Source: Streptomyces sp. CB02261 (GTDB lineage: Bacteria > Actinomycetota > Actinomycetes > Streptomycetales > Streptomycetaceae). Taken from it: a stretch of 64,000 nt of DNA. Under the pieces are notes generated by a model. It was not told where the DNA came from. It ran no database searches and saw only the letters and a program-made list of their open reading frames with translations. The DNA is taken from assembly GCF_001905665.1 (NCBI RefSeq), contig NZ_LIVX01000009.1:186001-250000 (forward strand), in the 5' to 3' direction. Shown here in pieces: positions 1-8,063 of this stretch. Within the stretch, counting starts at the first letter, position 1, and the number at the start of each line of letters is the position of its first letter. The translations under genes and the position numbers were made by a program.

Positions 1-263
1 TCCAGATACGCGCGGATGTGGCGCTGTCCGGAGAAGGTCCGCGGCCAGTCGGGGTTGGGCGCGAAGGAGAAGGAGTAGAGGTGGGAGGGGACGTCGCAGG
101 CGCAGCCGGGGTAGCTGTTGTCCCGCCATGTGCCGCCCACGGAGTCGGCCCGCTCCAGGACCACGAAGTCGGTGATCCCCTCGCGGCGCAGCCGGACGGC
201 GGCGCCGAGGCCACCGAATCCCGATCCGATCACCGCCACCCGTACGTGCTCGTGCTTCGCCAT
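1..263 (-). CDS. FAD-dependent (Baeyer-Villiger-like) monooxygenase, N-terminal part
   Basis: Partial gene running off the left edge; only the first 87 or so residues are visible. Directly after the start is a Rossmann dinucleotide motif, VIGSGFGGLGAAVRL, then the acidic end of the second strand with VLERADSVGGTW, and YPGCACDVPSHLYSFSF. This order is characteristic of class B flavoprotein monooxygenases (Baeyer-Villiger and N-hydroxylating enzymes), which use FAD and NADPH to insert oxygen into ketones or oxidise heteroatoms. The substrate cannot be inferred. It is divergent from the MerR gene at 395, which may regulate it; that pairing is inference. Confidence 0.8.
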   Translation of the reverse strand, partial: MAKHEHVRVAVIGSGFGGLGAAVRLRREGITDFVVLERADSVGGTWRDNSYPGCACDVPSHLYSFSFAPNPDWPRTFSGQRHIRAYL

Positions 264-394
264 GCCGCCTCCCGTGCGCCCGGCCAATCACGCCAGCAAT
301 CACTGGCACAATCGGGACTGTAGAGCAGCGCCATACCGAGCGGTAGGGGTACGGCAAGGGAAAGTTACCGGCGGTACAACATAGGCTGGCGGGC

Positions 395-1153
395 GTGGCA
401 GAAGGATCAGGCGAAGGACCGGGACAGGACGCGGGCGCACGCACAGGCACGGGCGAAGGCCCCCGGGCGGCGGACGGGGACGTCACCGCGCGCGCGGGAG
501 CACGCGAGTACCGCGTGGAGGAGCTGGCGGCCGCCGCCGGCATCACCGTGCGCACCCTGCGCTTCTACCGCGAGCGCGGCCTGATCCCCCCGCCCCGCCG
601 CGAGGGCAGGATCGCCTGGTACGACGAGCAGCACCTGGCCCGGCTCCGCACCATCGCCGCCCTCCTGGAGCGCGGCCACACCCTCAACGGCATCGCCGAC
701 CTGACCACCGCCTTCGAGAGCGGCCGGAACGTCCGCGAGGTCCTCGCCCTCCCCGCGCCCAGCGAGGAGGAGCCGGTCCGCCTGACCCCAGAGGAACTCG
801 CCGACCACTTCGCCGGCGAGGTGACCCCGGAGAACCTCGCGGCCGCCCTCGACCTCGGCTACCTCGTCACCGACGGCGAGGAGATCATCCACATCAGCCG
901 CCGCCTGCTCGACGTCTCCGCCGCCCTCGTCCGCGAGGGCGTCCCGCTCGCCGAGGTCCTCACGGCGGGCGCCCGCGTCCGCGAGCACGCCGACGCCCTG
1001 GCGGAGCTCTTCACCGACCTGCTGCGCACCCACACGGCCGAGGACGACCTGTGGCGGCTGCGCCCACTCGCGAAGAGCGTGGTGGAGGCCGAACTCTCGA
1101 TGGCGCTCGACCGCCGCCTGCGCCCCACGCCCCCCGAGACTCAGGCGCCGTAG
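395..1153 (+). CDS. MerR family transcriptional regulator
   Basis: 252 residues from a GTG start. About 40 residues of Gly/Asp-rich leader precede the winged helix: YRVEELAAAAGITVRTLRFY is the MerR recognition helix region, followed by ERGLIPPPRREGRIAWYDEQ and a second helical pair (LLERGHTLNGIADL). The C-terminal half is helical with no cysteine cluster, so it is not a metal sensor of the classical type; a small hydrophobic ligand is more likely. MerR proteins twist a stretched promoter spacer to activate transcription. The gene lies back to back with the flavin monooxygenase ending at 263, a usual arrangement for a regulator and its target. Confidence 0.85.
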   Translation: MAEGSGEGPGQDAGARTGTGEGPRAADGDVTARAGAREYRVEELAAAAGITVRTLRFYRERGLIPPPRREGRIAWYDEQHLARLRTIAALLERGHTLNGIADLTTAFESGRNVREVLALPAPSEEEPVRLTPEELADHFAGEVTPENLAAALDLGYLVTDGEEIIHISRRLLDVSAALVREGVPLAEVLTAGARVREHADALAELFTDLLRTHTAEDDLWRLRPLAKSVVEAELSMALDRRLRPTPPETQAP

Positions 1154-1216
1154 CGGCGCCCGGGACGCCGTCGCCGTGACGGCCGGGGGCGCCGTCGCCG
1201 TGGCGGCCGGGGCAGG

Positions 1217-1233
1217 GGGCCCGTAGCGGGCCC
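1217..1233. terminator. Hairpin between convergent merR-like and xth genes
   Basis: GGGCCCG, loop TAG, CGGGCCC forms a perfect 7-bp stem in the 85-bp gap between two convergent genes. It has no U tract, which is common for Streptomyces terminators. The call rests on symmetry and placement only. Confidence 0.45.
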
Positions 1234-1238
1234 GGGGA

Positions 1239-2042
1239 CTACAGCTCGTAGACGGCGGTCACGGGCGCGTGGTCGCTCCACCGCTCCTCGTGGGTGGCTG
1301 CCCGCTCGACGTACGCCTTCACGGCCTTGGCGGCGAGACGCGGGGTGGCGATCTGGTAGTCGATCCGCCAGCCGCTGTCGTTGTCGAAGGCCCGCCCGCG
1401 GTAGGACCACCAGGAGTAGGGCCCCTCCTGCTCGGGGTGGAGCGCGCGCACGACGTCGACGTATCCGCCGTCGCCCTCGTCGAGCACCCGGCCGAGCCAC
1501 TCCCGCTCCTCGGGGAGGAAGCCGGCGTTCTTCCTGTTGGCCCGCCAGTTCTTGAGGTCGGCCTCGCGGTGGGCGATGTTCCAGTCACCGCAGACGACGA
1601 CGTCCCGGCCGTCGGCGGCGGCGCGGCCCCTGAGCTCCTTCAGGTAGGGCAGGAACTCCCCCATGAACCGCATCTTCTCGTCCTGGCGCTCGGTGCCGAC
1701 CTCGCCGGAGGGCAGGTAGAGGCTGGCGACGGTCACACCGGGCAGGTCGGCCTCGACGTACCGGCCGCTGCCGTCGAACTCACCGGACCCGAAGCCGACG
1801 CGCACCCGGTCGGGCTCGCGCCGCGTGTAGAGGGAGACCCCGGCGCGGCCCTTGGCGGCGGCGGGCGCGTGCACGGTGAACCAGCCCTCGGGCGCCCGTA
1901 CCTCCTCGGGCAGCTGGGACGCCTCGGCCCGGACCTCCTGGAGACAGACGACGTCGGCGGAGGTCCCGGCCAGCCACTCGACGAAACCCTTCTTGGCGGC
2001 GGCGCGGAGCCCGTTGACATTCACGCTGGTGACAGTGAGCAT
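1239..2042 (-). CDS. xthA: Exodeoxyribonuclease III / AP endonuclease
   Basis: 267 residues of the endonuclease/exonuclease/phosphatase fold. The catalytic motifs appear in order: VNVNGLRAA with the metal-binding Asn, CLQEVRA with the metal-binding Glu, GDWNIAHREADLKNW with the catalytic Asp and Asn, and SDHAPV with the terminal catalytic His. The enzyme cleaves DNA 5' to abasic sites and removes damaged 3' ends in base excision repair, using Mg2+. I chose the ATG at 2042 because MLTVTSVNVNG is the usual family N-terminus; an upstream ATG at 2078 would add 12 residues that match nothing. It is divergent from the GNAT gene at 2093. Confidence 0.92.
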   Translation of the reverse strand: MLTVTSVNVNGLRAAAKKGFVEWLAGTSADVVCLQEVRAEASQLPEEVRAPEGWFTVHAPAAAKGRAGVSLYTRREPDRVRVGFGSGEFDGSGRYVEADLPGVTVASLYLPSGEVGTERQDEKMRFMGEFLPYLKELRGRAAADGRDVVVCGDWNIAHREADLKNWRANRKNAGFLPEEREWLGRVLDEGDGGYVDVVRALHPEQEGPYSWWSYRGRAFDNDSGWRIDYQIATPRLAAKAVKAYVERAATHEERWSDHAPVTAVYEL

Positions 2043-2092
2043 CCCGGGAGAATACCGACACCGCCGCACCGCATACATGTACGATACTCCGC

Positions 2093-2572
2093 ATGAACAT
2101 CCAGCCCACGCGCTATGACCACCCCGACGCCGTCAAACTCAACGACGCGGTCCAGGCGGAGTACGCCGTCCGCTACGACGACGAGGGCGATGTCACACCG
2201 CTGGACGCCGGGATGTTCGTCCCTCCGCGCGGCCTCTACCTCCTCGCGTACGCCCCCGAGGGCCACCCCGTGGCCACCGGCGGCTGGCGCACCCAGGACA
2301 AGAACGACGAGGGCTACGAGGACGGCGACGCCGAGCTCAAGCGCATGTACGTGATCCCCGAGGCCCGCGGCCTCGGCCTGGCCCGCCGCATCCTGGCCGC
2401 CCTGGAATCCGACGCCCGCGCGGCCGGCCGCACCCGCATGGTCCTGGAGACGGGCATCGCACAGCCGGAGGCGATAGCCCTCTACACCTCCAGCGGCTAC
2501 GAACCCTGCGCCAAGTTCGGCCACTACCGGGACTACCCCACCAGCCGCTGCTTCGCGAAGCCGCTGCGCTGA
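2093..2572 (+). CDS. GNAT family N-acetyltransferase
   Basis: 159 residues with a single GNAT domain. The acetyl-CoA pyrophosphate-binding loop is visible as VIPEARGLGLARRIL (Q/R-x-x-G-x-G/A type), preceded by the strand AELKRMYV and followed by LETGIAQPEAIALYTSSGYEP, the usual helix and final strand. Such enzymes transfer acetyl from acetyl-CoA to an amine on a small molecule or protein; the acceptor is unknown. The gene is monocistronic, 50 bp from the divergent xthA start. Between them lies the short palindrome TACATGTA, too short to call an operator. Confidence 0.85.
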   Translation: MNIQPTRYDHPDAVKLNDAVQAEYAVRYDDEGDVTPLDAGMFVPPRGLYLLAYAPEGHPVATGGWRTQDKNDEGYEDGDAELKRMYVIPEARGLGLARRILAALESDARAAGRTRMVLETGIAQPEAIALYTSSGYEPCAKFGHYRDYPTSRCFAKPLR

Positions 2573-2717
2573 CGGCGGCTCAGACCCCCCTCGCCGCAGC
2601 GGAAAATCATGGCGGCGATGGCACACCCATGCGATAGAACACGTGCAGCCGCGCAAGCCCGGCCCACAGTCGGCCGGGCGGGCAGCGGCACCACGCCGAT
2701 CTCTTGGGGGGACTGAA

Positions 2718-4046
2718 ATGTTCAGAACACGGGCGGCCCTGGCCGCCGCAGGCACCGCGGCGTTCCTGGCCGCCGGCATTCCGGCGGCACACGCGGCGGA
2801 GGGGCAGGCGCCCACCGTCCAGTGGGCCTCGAGCGTCGCGGACGACCTCGGCACGCTCCAGGTCTCGATCAGCTCCGACAGCGCCGTCACGGGCATCACG
2901 GCCCACATCGTCTCCGCCGCCACGGAGCAGGAGGTCGCCGTGGTGGAGACCGAGGCCTTCGTCCTCGGACACGGCACCACGGACGACGGCGTGTGGCACA
3001 CCAGGGAGCCTCTGTCCCTGCCCGCTCTCGGCAGCTACACCGTGCACGTCGAGGCCACGGACGCCGACGGGGACCACGCCACCAGGAACTCCGCCGGCAC
3101 CCTGGCGTACTACGTCCAGGCGGTGCTCGAAGACGTGCGCAGCGATCGCACCGAGGTCGACATCGACAACCGTCAGGTACGTGTCGACGGCGTCCTGAAG
3201 GGACGCCGTCCGGACACGCGGCAGCTGGAGCCGCTGGTGGACCATCCCGTGGACATCGACGTGGACTACTGGACCGAGAACACCCCCCGCACCGACGCGG
3301 AGGGACGCTTCTCCGGCACGGTCACCGTGAACGCCGCCGCGCAGATCCAGGCCGTCTACCGGTACGCGAACGAGTACCCGTACGTGCTGTACGGAGCGTC
3401 CCAGGAGATCCCGATCGGTGTCCGGCAGGTGGCCACGCGCTGGGTCGTACAGAGTCCTGCGGAGCCCCGGACGATCGACTTCGGACAGGAGGTCACTCTG
3501 ACGGCCACGCTGGAACGCGAGACGCCGCAAGGCTGGAAGCCGTTCGCGGGCCAGAGCGGCGGTGTCCTCTTCGAACCCTCGGGCGGCGGCCAGTCCGCGG
3601 GCGTGGGGGGCTTCACCACGGACGAGGACGGCAGGGTCTCCTTCCCCCACACTCCCTGGGAGACCGGGACCTTCCTCGTGACGTCACGCACCGAGGACCC
3701 CTTCATCGCCCCCGCCTCGGTCAACAGCCCCCTGATCACCGTGCTGCGCTCGTCGGCCTTCACGCGCTTCTCCGCTCTCCGCACGGCGGACCACGGCGTA
3801 CACGTCGAGGGTGGGATGGACTTCACCGACGGATGGACGCCCGCCACCATCCTGGTACGTGTGCAGCACTCCCGCGACGGCGAGACCTGGACGGACGTGA
3901 CCACCGTCGAGGCGTACTGGTCCGGCCAGGACTACGCCTTCTCCGCCGACATCGCCGACACGAAGCCCGGCTACTTCCGAGCCCGTTTCGACGCGACGAA
4001 CGCGTTCCGCGCGGCCACCTCGGACACCGTCCGCCCCACCCGCTGA
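2718..4046 (+). CDS. Secreted beta-rich protein of unknown function
   Basis: 442 residues. The start at 2718 has a good ribosome site (TTGGGGGGACT) and begins with a textbook Sec signal peptide: MFRTR, a hydrophobic Ala/Leu core, then AHAAEG with a likely signal peptidase cut after AHA. The mature protein is rich in Thr, Val and Asp with alternating hydrophobic residues, suggesting several Ig-like beta sandwiches; two segments look alike in layout, with DAEGRFSGTVTV and DEDGRVSFPHTP turns. No catalytic motif, cell-wall sorting signal or transmembrane anchor was seen. I do not recognise the family. A longer reading from 2643 is possible but would bury the signal peptide. Confidence 0.75.
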   Translation: MFRTRAALAAAGTAAFLAAGIPAAHAAEGQAPTVQWASSVADDLGTLQVSISSDSAVTGITAHIVSAATEQEVAVVETEAFVLGHGTTDDGVWHTREPLSLPALGSYTVHVEATDADGDHATRNSAGTLAYYVQAVLEDVRSDRTEVDIDNRQVRVDGVLKGRRPDTRQLEPLVDHPVDIDVDYWTENTPRTDAEGRFSGTVTVNAAAQIQAVYRYANEYPYVLYGASQEIPIGVRQVATRWVVQSPAEPRTIDFGQEVTLTATLERETPQGWKPFAGQSGGVLFEPSGGGQSAGVGGFTTDEDGRVSFPHTPWETGTFLVTSRTEDPFIAPASVNSPLITVLRSSAFTRFSALRTADHGVHVEGGMDFTDGWTPATILVRVQHSRDGETWTDVTTVEAYWSGQDYAFSADIADTKPGYFRARFDATNAFRAATSDTVRPTR

Positions 4047-4185
4047 GCACACCTCCCACCGGGCCCGGCCGGTGCCCCCGGAGCACACGACCTGGGGCCC
4101 GTGCCGGGCAGGCCGGCACAGGCCCCGCACAGGGTGCGGCGGCTGCCGGGATCGTTGTCGGTGGTGCCGTGGATGATCGGGCGCA

Positions 4186-5052
4186 TTGACACACGGTTCC
4201 CGCGATGACTTCCGCTCTCTCGCCCTGCAGCACCTGTGGCCCGAGGTCGCCGACCAGTGGATCAAGCTGCTCCGGCCAGGCGTGCGGCTCGAGGCAGCGG
4301 TCGGTTCCGACAGGGTGGTCGGGCGGCTCGGTGGGCTCCCGGCGCTGCCTGCGGCGTCGGCGTGGCCGGTGTGGGAGGGGCACGGCCCCCTGTCCTTCGT
4401 GGCCTCGGTCGACTGCGCGAGTCTGCCGGCGGACGCGCTGGACATCGCACTGCCCGAGGCGGGGACGTTGCTTTTCTTCTACTTCGACGGGCAGCTGGAC
4501 GACGGCGATGCGCTCGTCCTGGCCGAGGACCGGGAGAGCTGGGCGGGCGCCCGCGTGCTCCACGTGCCGGCGGACGAGCAGGCAGCGGAGCATGAGGCTC
4601 CCGCGGGGCTCACGCCGTATCCGGCGGTGCCGCTGACCGCTCGGGTGGAGATGACGGCGACCGAGCCCTGGCATCCGTCCGTCCGGGACGCCTTCGCTCC
4701 GGGTGCCCCGCTGGGGAACCGGTACGACCATCCCGTCTGCTCGCAGGACTTCCTCGACGCGCTGTGGGAGTTCGACGAGGTGGTGGGGCATCAGATCGGC
4801 GGCCACGCCCACTCGGTGCAGAACCCGGTCGAGATCGAGATCGCGGAGGCGGTCCTGGACTGCGGGGCGTCCTGGGCCGACCCGCGGCTGTCCGAGGAGG
4901 CGGGCGCCTGGGTGCTGCTGGCCCAGTTCGACAGCGAGGACGCCGCGGACATGATGTGGGGCGATGCCGGAGCCCTGTACTGGCTGATCCGCCCGGAGGA
5001 CCTGGCCGCGCGCCGCTTCGATCGGGCGATGTTCACCTGGCAGTGCAGCTGA
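4186..5052 (+). CDS. DUF1963 (YwqG-like) protein
   Basis: 288 residues from a TTG start; an in-frame stop at 4174 rules out a longer protein and no better start follows closely. The central block has GGLPALPAASAWPVWEGHGP and FVASVDCASLPAD, and the C-terminal block has VVGHQIGGHAHSVQNP followed by WVLLAQFDSEDAADMMWGDAG and LYWLIRPEDLAARRFD. These are the conserved regions of DUF1963 proteins, cytoplasmic beta-rich proteins found next to toxin or immunity genes and alone; a biochemical role is not established. The gene is directly followed by a decayed reading frame (5100-5520). Confidence 0.8.
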   Translation: MTHGSRDDFRSLALQHLWPEVADQWIKLLRPGVRLEAAVGSDRVVGRLGGLPALPAASAWPVWEGHGPLSFVASVDCASLPADALDIALPEAGTLLFFYFDGQLDDGDALVLAEDRESWAGARVLHVPADEQAAEHEAPAGLTPYPAVPLTARVEMTATEPWHPSVRDAFAPGAPLGNRYDHPVCSQDFLDALWEFDEVVGHQIGGHAHSVQNPVEIEIAEAVLDCGASWADPRLSEEAGAWVLLAQFDSEDAADMMWGDAGALYWLIRPEDLAARRFDRAMFTWQCS

Positions 5053-5099
5053 TGCCGGCCGCACCTCCCGCCTGGGGAGGCCCAGGTGGCCCGTGCCCA

Positions 5100-5520
5100 C
5101 GGCGGATTCCAGCAGGGGTACGGCGAGGGACATGCCCGCTGCTCTGCGACATCGGCCGCGAGCCGCCCACGCTGTTGTCCCGCTGGGAGGACGAGGGCCA
5201 GGCTGCCCGGTTCGCTCCCGCCGCCCTCACGGCGCTCTGCGGCACTCGTGACCGGCGCGCCCTCGCGAGGCTGGCCACTCTGCCGGCTCCAGCGGGCAGC
5301 TCCCGTGCCGATGTCGTAGCGCTCGTGGCGGCGGCTGCTCAGCGACGACCGCGAAGGCCGGGTGTCGGCGCTGGACCGGCTGGCGTCCTGGCTGCCCGGC
5401 GTCGCGGAGAAGGCAGCCGGCCCCCACGTGGATCTTCGATCTCCGGGACCGGCCCTCCTGCCGGACCTCGTCTTCGACGACGTGGCATCAGGGATCACGG
5501 CAGAGCGTGAAATGCCGTGA
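5100..5520 (+). pseudogene. Decayed repeat-type protein gene, frameshifted
   Basis: Two fragments of protein-like sequence lie in different frames on the plus strand. The first reads CDIGREPPTLLSRWEDEG and continues through ALCGTRDRRALARLATLP; it runs to about 5310. The second, in another frame from about 5325, reads LSDDREGRVSALDRLASWLP and ends at a stop near 5520 after DLVFDDVASGITAE. The ALARLATLP and ALDRLASWL units resemble helical-repeat (HEAT-like) proteins of Streptomyces. No start with a ribosome site joins them, so I treat this as the remnant of a larger gene. Sequencing error is an alternative for the frame change. Confidence 0.45.
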
Positions 5521-5528
5521 AACGACGG

Positions 5529-5561
5529 AAATCCCGCCCGATCTTGCGATCGGACGGGATT
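5529..5561 (-). terminator. Intrinsic terminator of tRNA-Ala
   Basis: A 13-14 bp stem with a four-base loop: ATCCCGCCCGATC, TTGC, GATCGGACGGGAT. It starts 12 bases beyond the 3' end of the minus-strand tRNA and is followed on that strand by TTTC, so it most likely ends tRNA transcription. Confidence 0.75.
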
Positions 5562-5572
5562 CCCGGTGTCTG

Positions 5573-5646
5573 TGGACCTGTGGGGATTTGAACCCCAGAC
5601 CCCCTCGATGCGAACGAGGTGCGCTACCAGACTGCGCCACAGGCCC
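5573..5646 (-). tRNA. tRNA-Ala (anticodon CGC)
   Basis: Read on the minus strand, the 74 bases fold as a full cloverleaf. The acceptor stem is GGGCCTG paired with CAGGTCC and includes the G3-U70 wobble pair that is the identity element for alanyl-tRNA synthetase. The anticodon stem CCTCG/CGAGG closes the loop TTCGCAT, giving anticodon CGC (codon GCG, heavily used in this genome). The T arm is TGGGG-TTCAAAT-CCCCA. CCA is not encoded; the bases after the discriminator A are CAG. Confidence 0.95.
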
Positions 5647-5737
5647 TTGCGACGTGTGAAACATTAGCATCCCGACCGGCTCAGGCAAAAATCCGTTTCC
5701 TCGCAGGTCAGCAGGGGGCCGTCGCGGGCCCCCTGGG

Positions 5738-6760
5738 TCACTCGTTGGCGGCGCGGGGGCGGTCGTCGTCCGCGTACTGGTCGAAGAGCGGGGTGCGGCC
5801 GTGGTCGCGGGAGCGGCGGGGGGTCGCGGGGCGCTGGCGGGGGGCCGGGGGCGGGGTGGGGGCCGGGTCGGCCGCCGTGGAGGAGCGGGCGGCGCTCCAG
5901 GTGTCCGGGTCCGTGATGTCGATGCCGCTGGTGGCGCGCGGGGCGACCGGGGCGGTGACGTACGTGGGGAGCGGGACGGGCACCGGGTCCCAGCTGTCGC
6001 CGCGGGCCGGGCCGCGGTCGCGCTGCTGGTCGACCCACTCCGCGTGGTCGGTCTGCTCGACCAGCGCGCGCCGGTCCGCCTCCTGCGGGGAGGGGGCCTG
6101 GGAGGCGTCGGGCGCCGGTTCGGGTGTGGGGGCCGGGCGCCGGCTCTCGCGCAGCCGGGCGGCCGCCGCTTCGGCGCGCCGCCGGTCCATCACGTAGACG
6201 AAGCGGCGCCGCTCCTGGATCCGCAGGTGCACGATGTACGCGCTGAGCAGCAGCGCGGGGACGGCGGGCGCCCACAGGAAGGCGACCCCGCCGACGGCCG
6301 CGACGACCGCGCCGAGGGTGAAGGCCGCGAAGAGGAGCGTCGTGGTGCGGCGGCGGCGTGCGAGGACCTTGCCGCGGCGGGCGCGTTCGGCGGCGGCTCC
6401 GGTGGCGGGGCGGGCCGGCTCCGGTCCCGGGTCCGGGGCGGGCTCCGGGAGTTCCAGGCGCGCCTCGGTCCTGGCCGCGGGCGCGGAGAAGGCCCGGACG
6501 TCGACCGAGCTCAGATGCTCGGTCTCCGCGTCCGGGTCCACGTCGGGCGTCGGACCCTCCGCCGTACGGTCCCGCTGCTTGAGCTCCTTGGCGTACCGGC
6601 GCTCCATGCCCGCCCGTCCGGAAAGCAGCCGGATGGCGGTGCTGAAGCGTTCCGTCGGACGGGCTTCGTTCAGCTCGTCCTGCCTGCGGAGCCACATCGG
6701 CACCAAGTAGGCGGCCCAGGCCCCGACGATGACTGCGTAGATGAGGCCGCTGCTGCTCAC
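5738..6760 (-). CDS. sepX: SepX/GlpR-type cell-division membrane protein
   Basis: 340 residues. A first transmembrane helix occupies residues about 5-22 (LIYAVIVGAWAAYLVPMW) and is followed by the basic segment LRRQDELNEARPTERFSTA, a cytoplasmic linker, and a hairpin of two membrane helices near residues 135-180. The rest is a Pro/Arg-rich disordered tail. This architecture and N-terminus match SepX of Streptomyces, a membrane protein that supports FtsZ-driven septation and sporulation, whose corynebacterial counterpart GlpR is the receptor for the gephyrin-like protein Glp. The moeA/glp gene lies three genes upstream on the same strand, which strengthens the call. It has its own AT-rich upstream region. 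Confidence 0.85.
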   Translation of the reverse strand: MSSSGLIYAVIVGAWAAYLVPMWLRRQDELNEARPTERFSTAIRLLSGRAGMERRYAKELKQRDRTAEGPTPDVDPDAETEHLSSVDVRAFSAPAARTEARLELPEPAPDPGPEPARPATGAAAERARRGKVLARRRRTTTLLFAAFTLGAVVAAVGGVAFLWAPAVPALLLSAYIVHLRIQERRRFVYVMDRRRAEAAAARLRESRRPAPTPEPAPDASQAPSPQEADRRALVEQTDHAEWVDQQRDRGPARGDSWDPVPVPLPTYVTAPVAPRATSGIDITDPDTWSAARSSTAADPAPTPPPAPRQRPATPRRSRDHGRTPLFDQYADDDRPRAANE

Positions 6761-6897
6761 GCATCACACGGTAGAGGGGTTCGCGCGACGGCATCGGCCA
6801 ATTGGGCCGGTGTGTCGCACGATCTGGCTGATATCACTGAACTTTTTTGTGATTGTTCAGATCGATTGGGCGTCAACTACCGATTAAATTCGAACAC
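6761..6897 (-). promoter_or_regulatory. AT-rich region upstream of sepX
   Basis: 137 bases between the end of the GNAT gene and sepX. About 6820-6900 is far richer in A and T than anything nearby, with runs such as CTTTTTTGTG and TTATTTTATT on the plus strand, and an imperfect inverted repeat GATCTG ... CAGATC (6819-6864). It should contain the sepX promoter and any terminator of the upstream operon. I could not assign a sigma factor. Confidence 0.45.
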
Positions 6898-7509
6898 TTA
6901 TTTTATTCTCGCCTGATGCCAACGGCGCAACAGCCCCTCCGGCACCTCCTCCACCGTCAGCGCGAAGACCAGATGGTCCCGCCACGCGCCGTCGATATGG
7001 AGATAGCGGGGCCGCAGCCCCTCCTCGCGGAATCCCAGTTTCTCCACGACCCGGCGCGAAGGCCCGTTCTCCGGGCGGATGCACACCTCCATACGGTGCA
7101 GCCCCACCGCGCGGAAGCAGTGGTCGACGGCGAGCGCGACCGCCGTCGGCATCACCCCGCGCCCGGCCACCTCGCTGTCCACCCAGTACCCCACGTGCCC
7201 CGAGCACATGGACCCCCAGGTGATCCCGGCGACCGTCAACTGGCCGACCAGCCGCCCCCGGTACTCGATGACGAAGGGCAGCATCCGGCCCGCGTTCGCC
7301 TCCGACCGGAGGTGGCGGACCATCTGACGGTACGTCGGCCGCTGCGGGGCCGGTGCGCCCGGGGGCGGCGGCGGGACCGTCGCCTCCCAGGGCCGCAGCC
7401 ACTCGCGGTTGCGCCGGTTCACCTCCCGCCAGGCCGCGTGGTCGCGCATCCTTATCGGGCGGAGCACCACGTCGCCGTCCGCGAGGACCACCGGCCAGGA
7501 CGGGATCAC
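6898..7509 (-). CDS. GNAT acetyltransferase, RimJ/RimL type
   Basis: 203 residues. Motifs of the RimJ/RimL branch are present: VVLRPIRMRDHAAWREVNRR at the N-terminus, then GHVGYWVDSEVAGRGVMPTA, which holds the acetyl-CoA binding loop, and VGLHRMEVCIRPENGPSRRVVEKLGF with the catalytic-end helix. Members acetylate the alpha-amino group of ribosomal proteins or small amines. The start overlaps the stop of mogA by four bases, so it is translationally coupled within the moeA-moaC-mogA operon. Its presence between molybdopterin genes and sepX is conserved in actinobacteria as far as I recall; its role there is unknown. Confidence 0.85.
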   Translation of the reverse strand: MIPSWPVVLADGDVVLRPIRMRDHAAWREVNRRNREWLRPWEATVPPPPPGAPAPQRPTYRQMVRHLRSEANAGRMLPFVIEYRGRLVGQLTVAGITWGSMCSGHVGYWVDSEVAGRGVMPTAVALAVDHCFRAVGLHRMEVCIRPENGPSRRVVEKLGFREEGLRPRYLHIDGAWRDHLVFALTVEEVPEGLLRRWHQARIK

Positions 7510-8063
7510 GACGGTCTCGGGTGGTCGCCGCCACGGATCTGGTCGACGGCGTGCCGGAGCAGCGGCTCCAGGACGGCGAGCCCGTCCCGTACCCCGCCGG
7601 TCGAACCCGGCAGGTTCACGATCAGCGTGCCGCCCGCGACGCCCGCGAGGCCCCGCGACAGCGCCGCCGTCGGCACCTTCTCCCGGCCGTACGCGCGGAT
7701 CGCCTCCGGGATGCCCGGGATCTCCCGCTCCAGGACCCGGCGGGTCACCTCGGGGGTCTCGTCGGTGGGTGAGATGCCCGTCCCGCCGGTGGTGACGATC
7801 ACGTCGTACCCGGCGGCGACCCCGGCGCGCAGTGCCGCCTCGACGGGCTCGCCGTCCGGCACGACCTGGGGGCCGTCCACGGCGAACCGCATCCGGGTCA
7901 GGCCCTCGGCGATCAGCGGACCGCCCTTGTCCTCGTACACGCCCGCCGACGCCCGGTTCGACGCGGTGACGACCAGCGCGCGGTAGGCCGCCGCCGGAGT
8001 CTCCCGGGGCTCCGCCGGCTCCTCGTGCTCGTGCGCCCCCGCCACCCGGCCCGCGCGCGTCAC
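7506..8063 (-). CDS. mogA: Molybdopterin adenylyltransferase-like MogA/MoaB
   Basis: 185 residues, single MPT-binding fold. Visible signatures: YRALVVTASNRASAGVYEDK, the long loop DVIVTTGGTGISPTDETPE, and GTLIVNLPGSTGGVRDG. In MogA these residues bind molybdopterin and ATP to make adenylylated MPT before Mo insertion by MoeA. The N-terminal 20 residues are a variable leader. Start and stop overlap neighbours by four bases on each side (moaC upstream, GNAT downstream), so the three genes are coupled. In this neighbourhood it may serve Mo cofactor synthesis for the molybdoenzyme at 21562-23946. Confidence 0.88.
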   Translation of the reverse strand: MTRAGRVAGAHEHEEPAEPRETPAAAYRALVVTASNRASAGVYEDKGGPLIAEGLTRMRFAVDGPQVVPDGEPVEAALRAGVAAGYDVIVTTGGTGISPTDETPEVTRRVLEREIPGIPEAIRAYGREKVPTAALSRGLAGVAGGTLIVNLPGSTGGVRDGLAVLEPLLRHAVDQIRGGDHPRPS

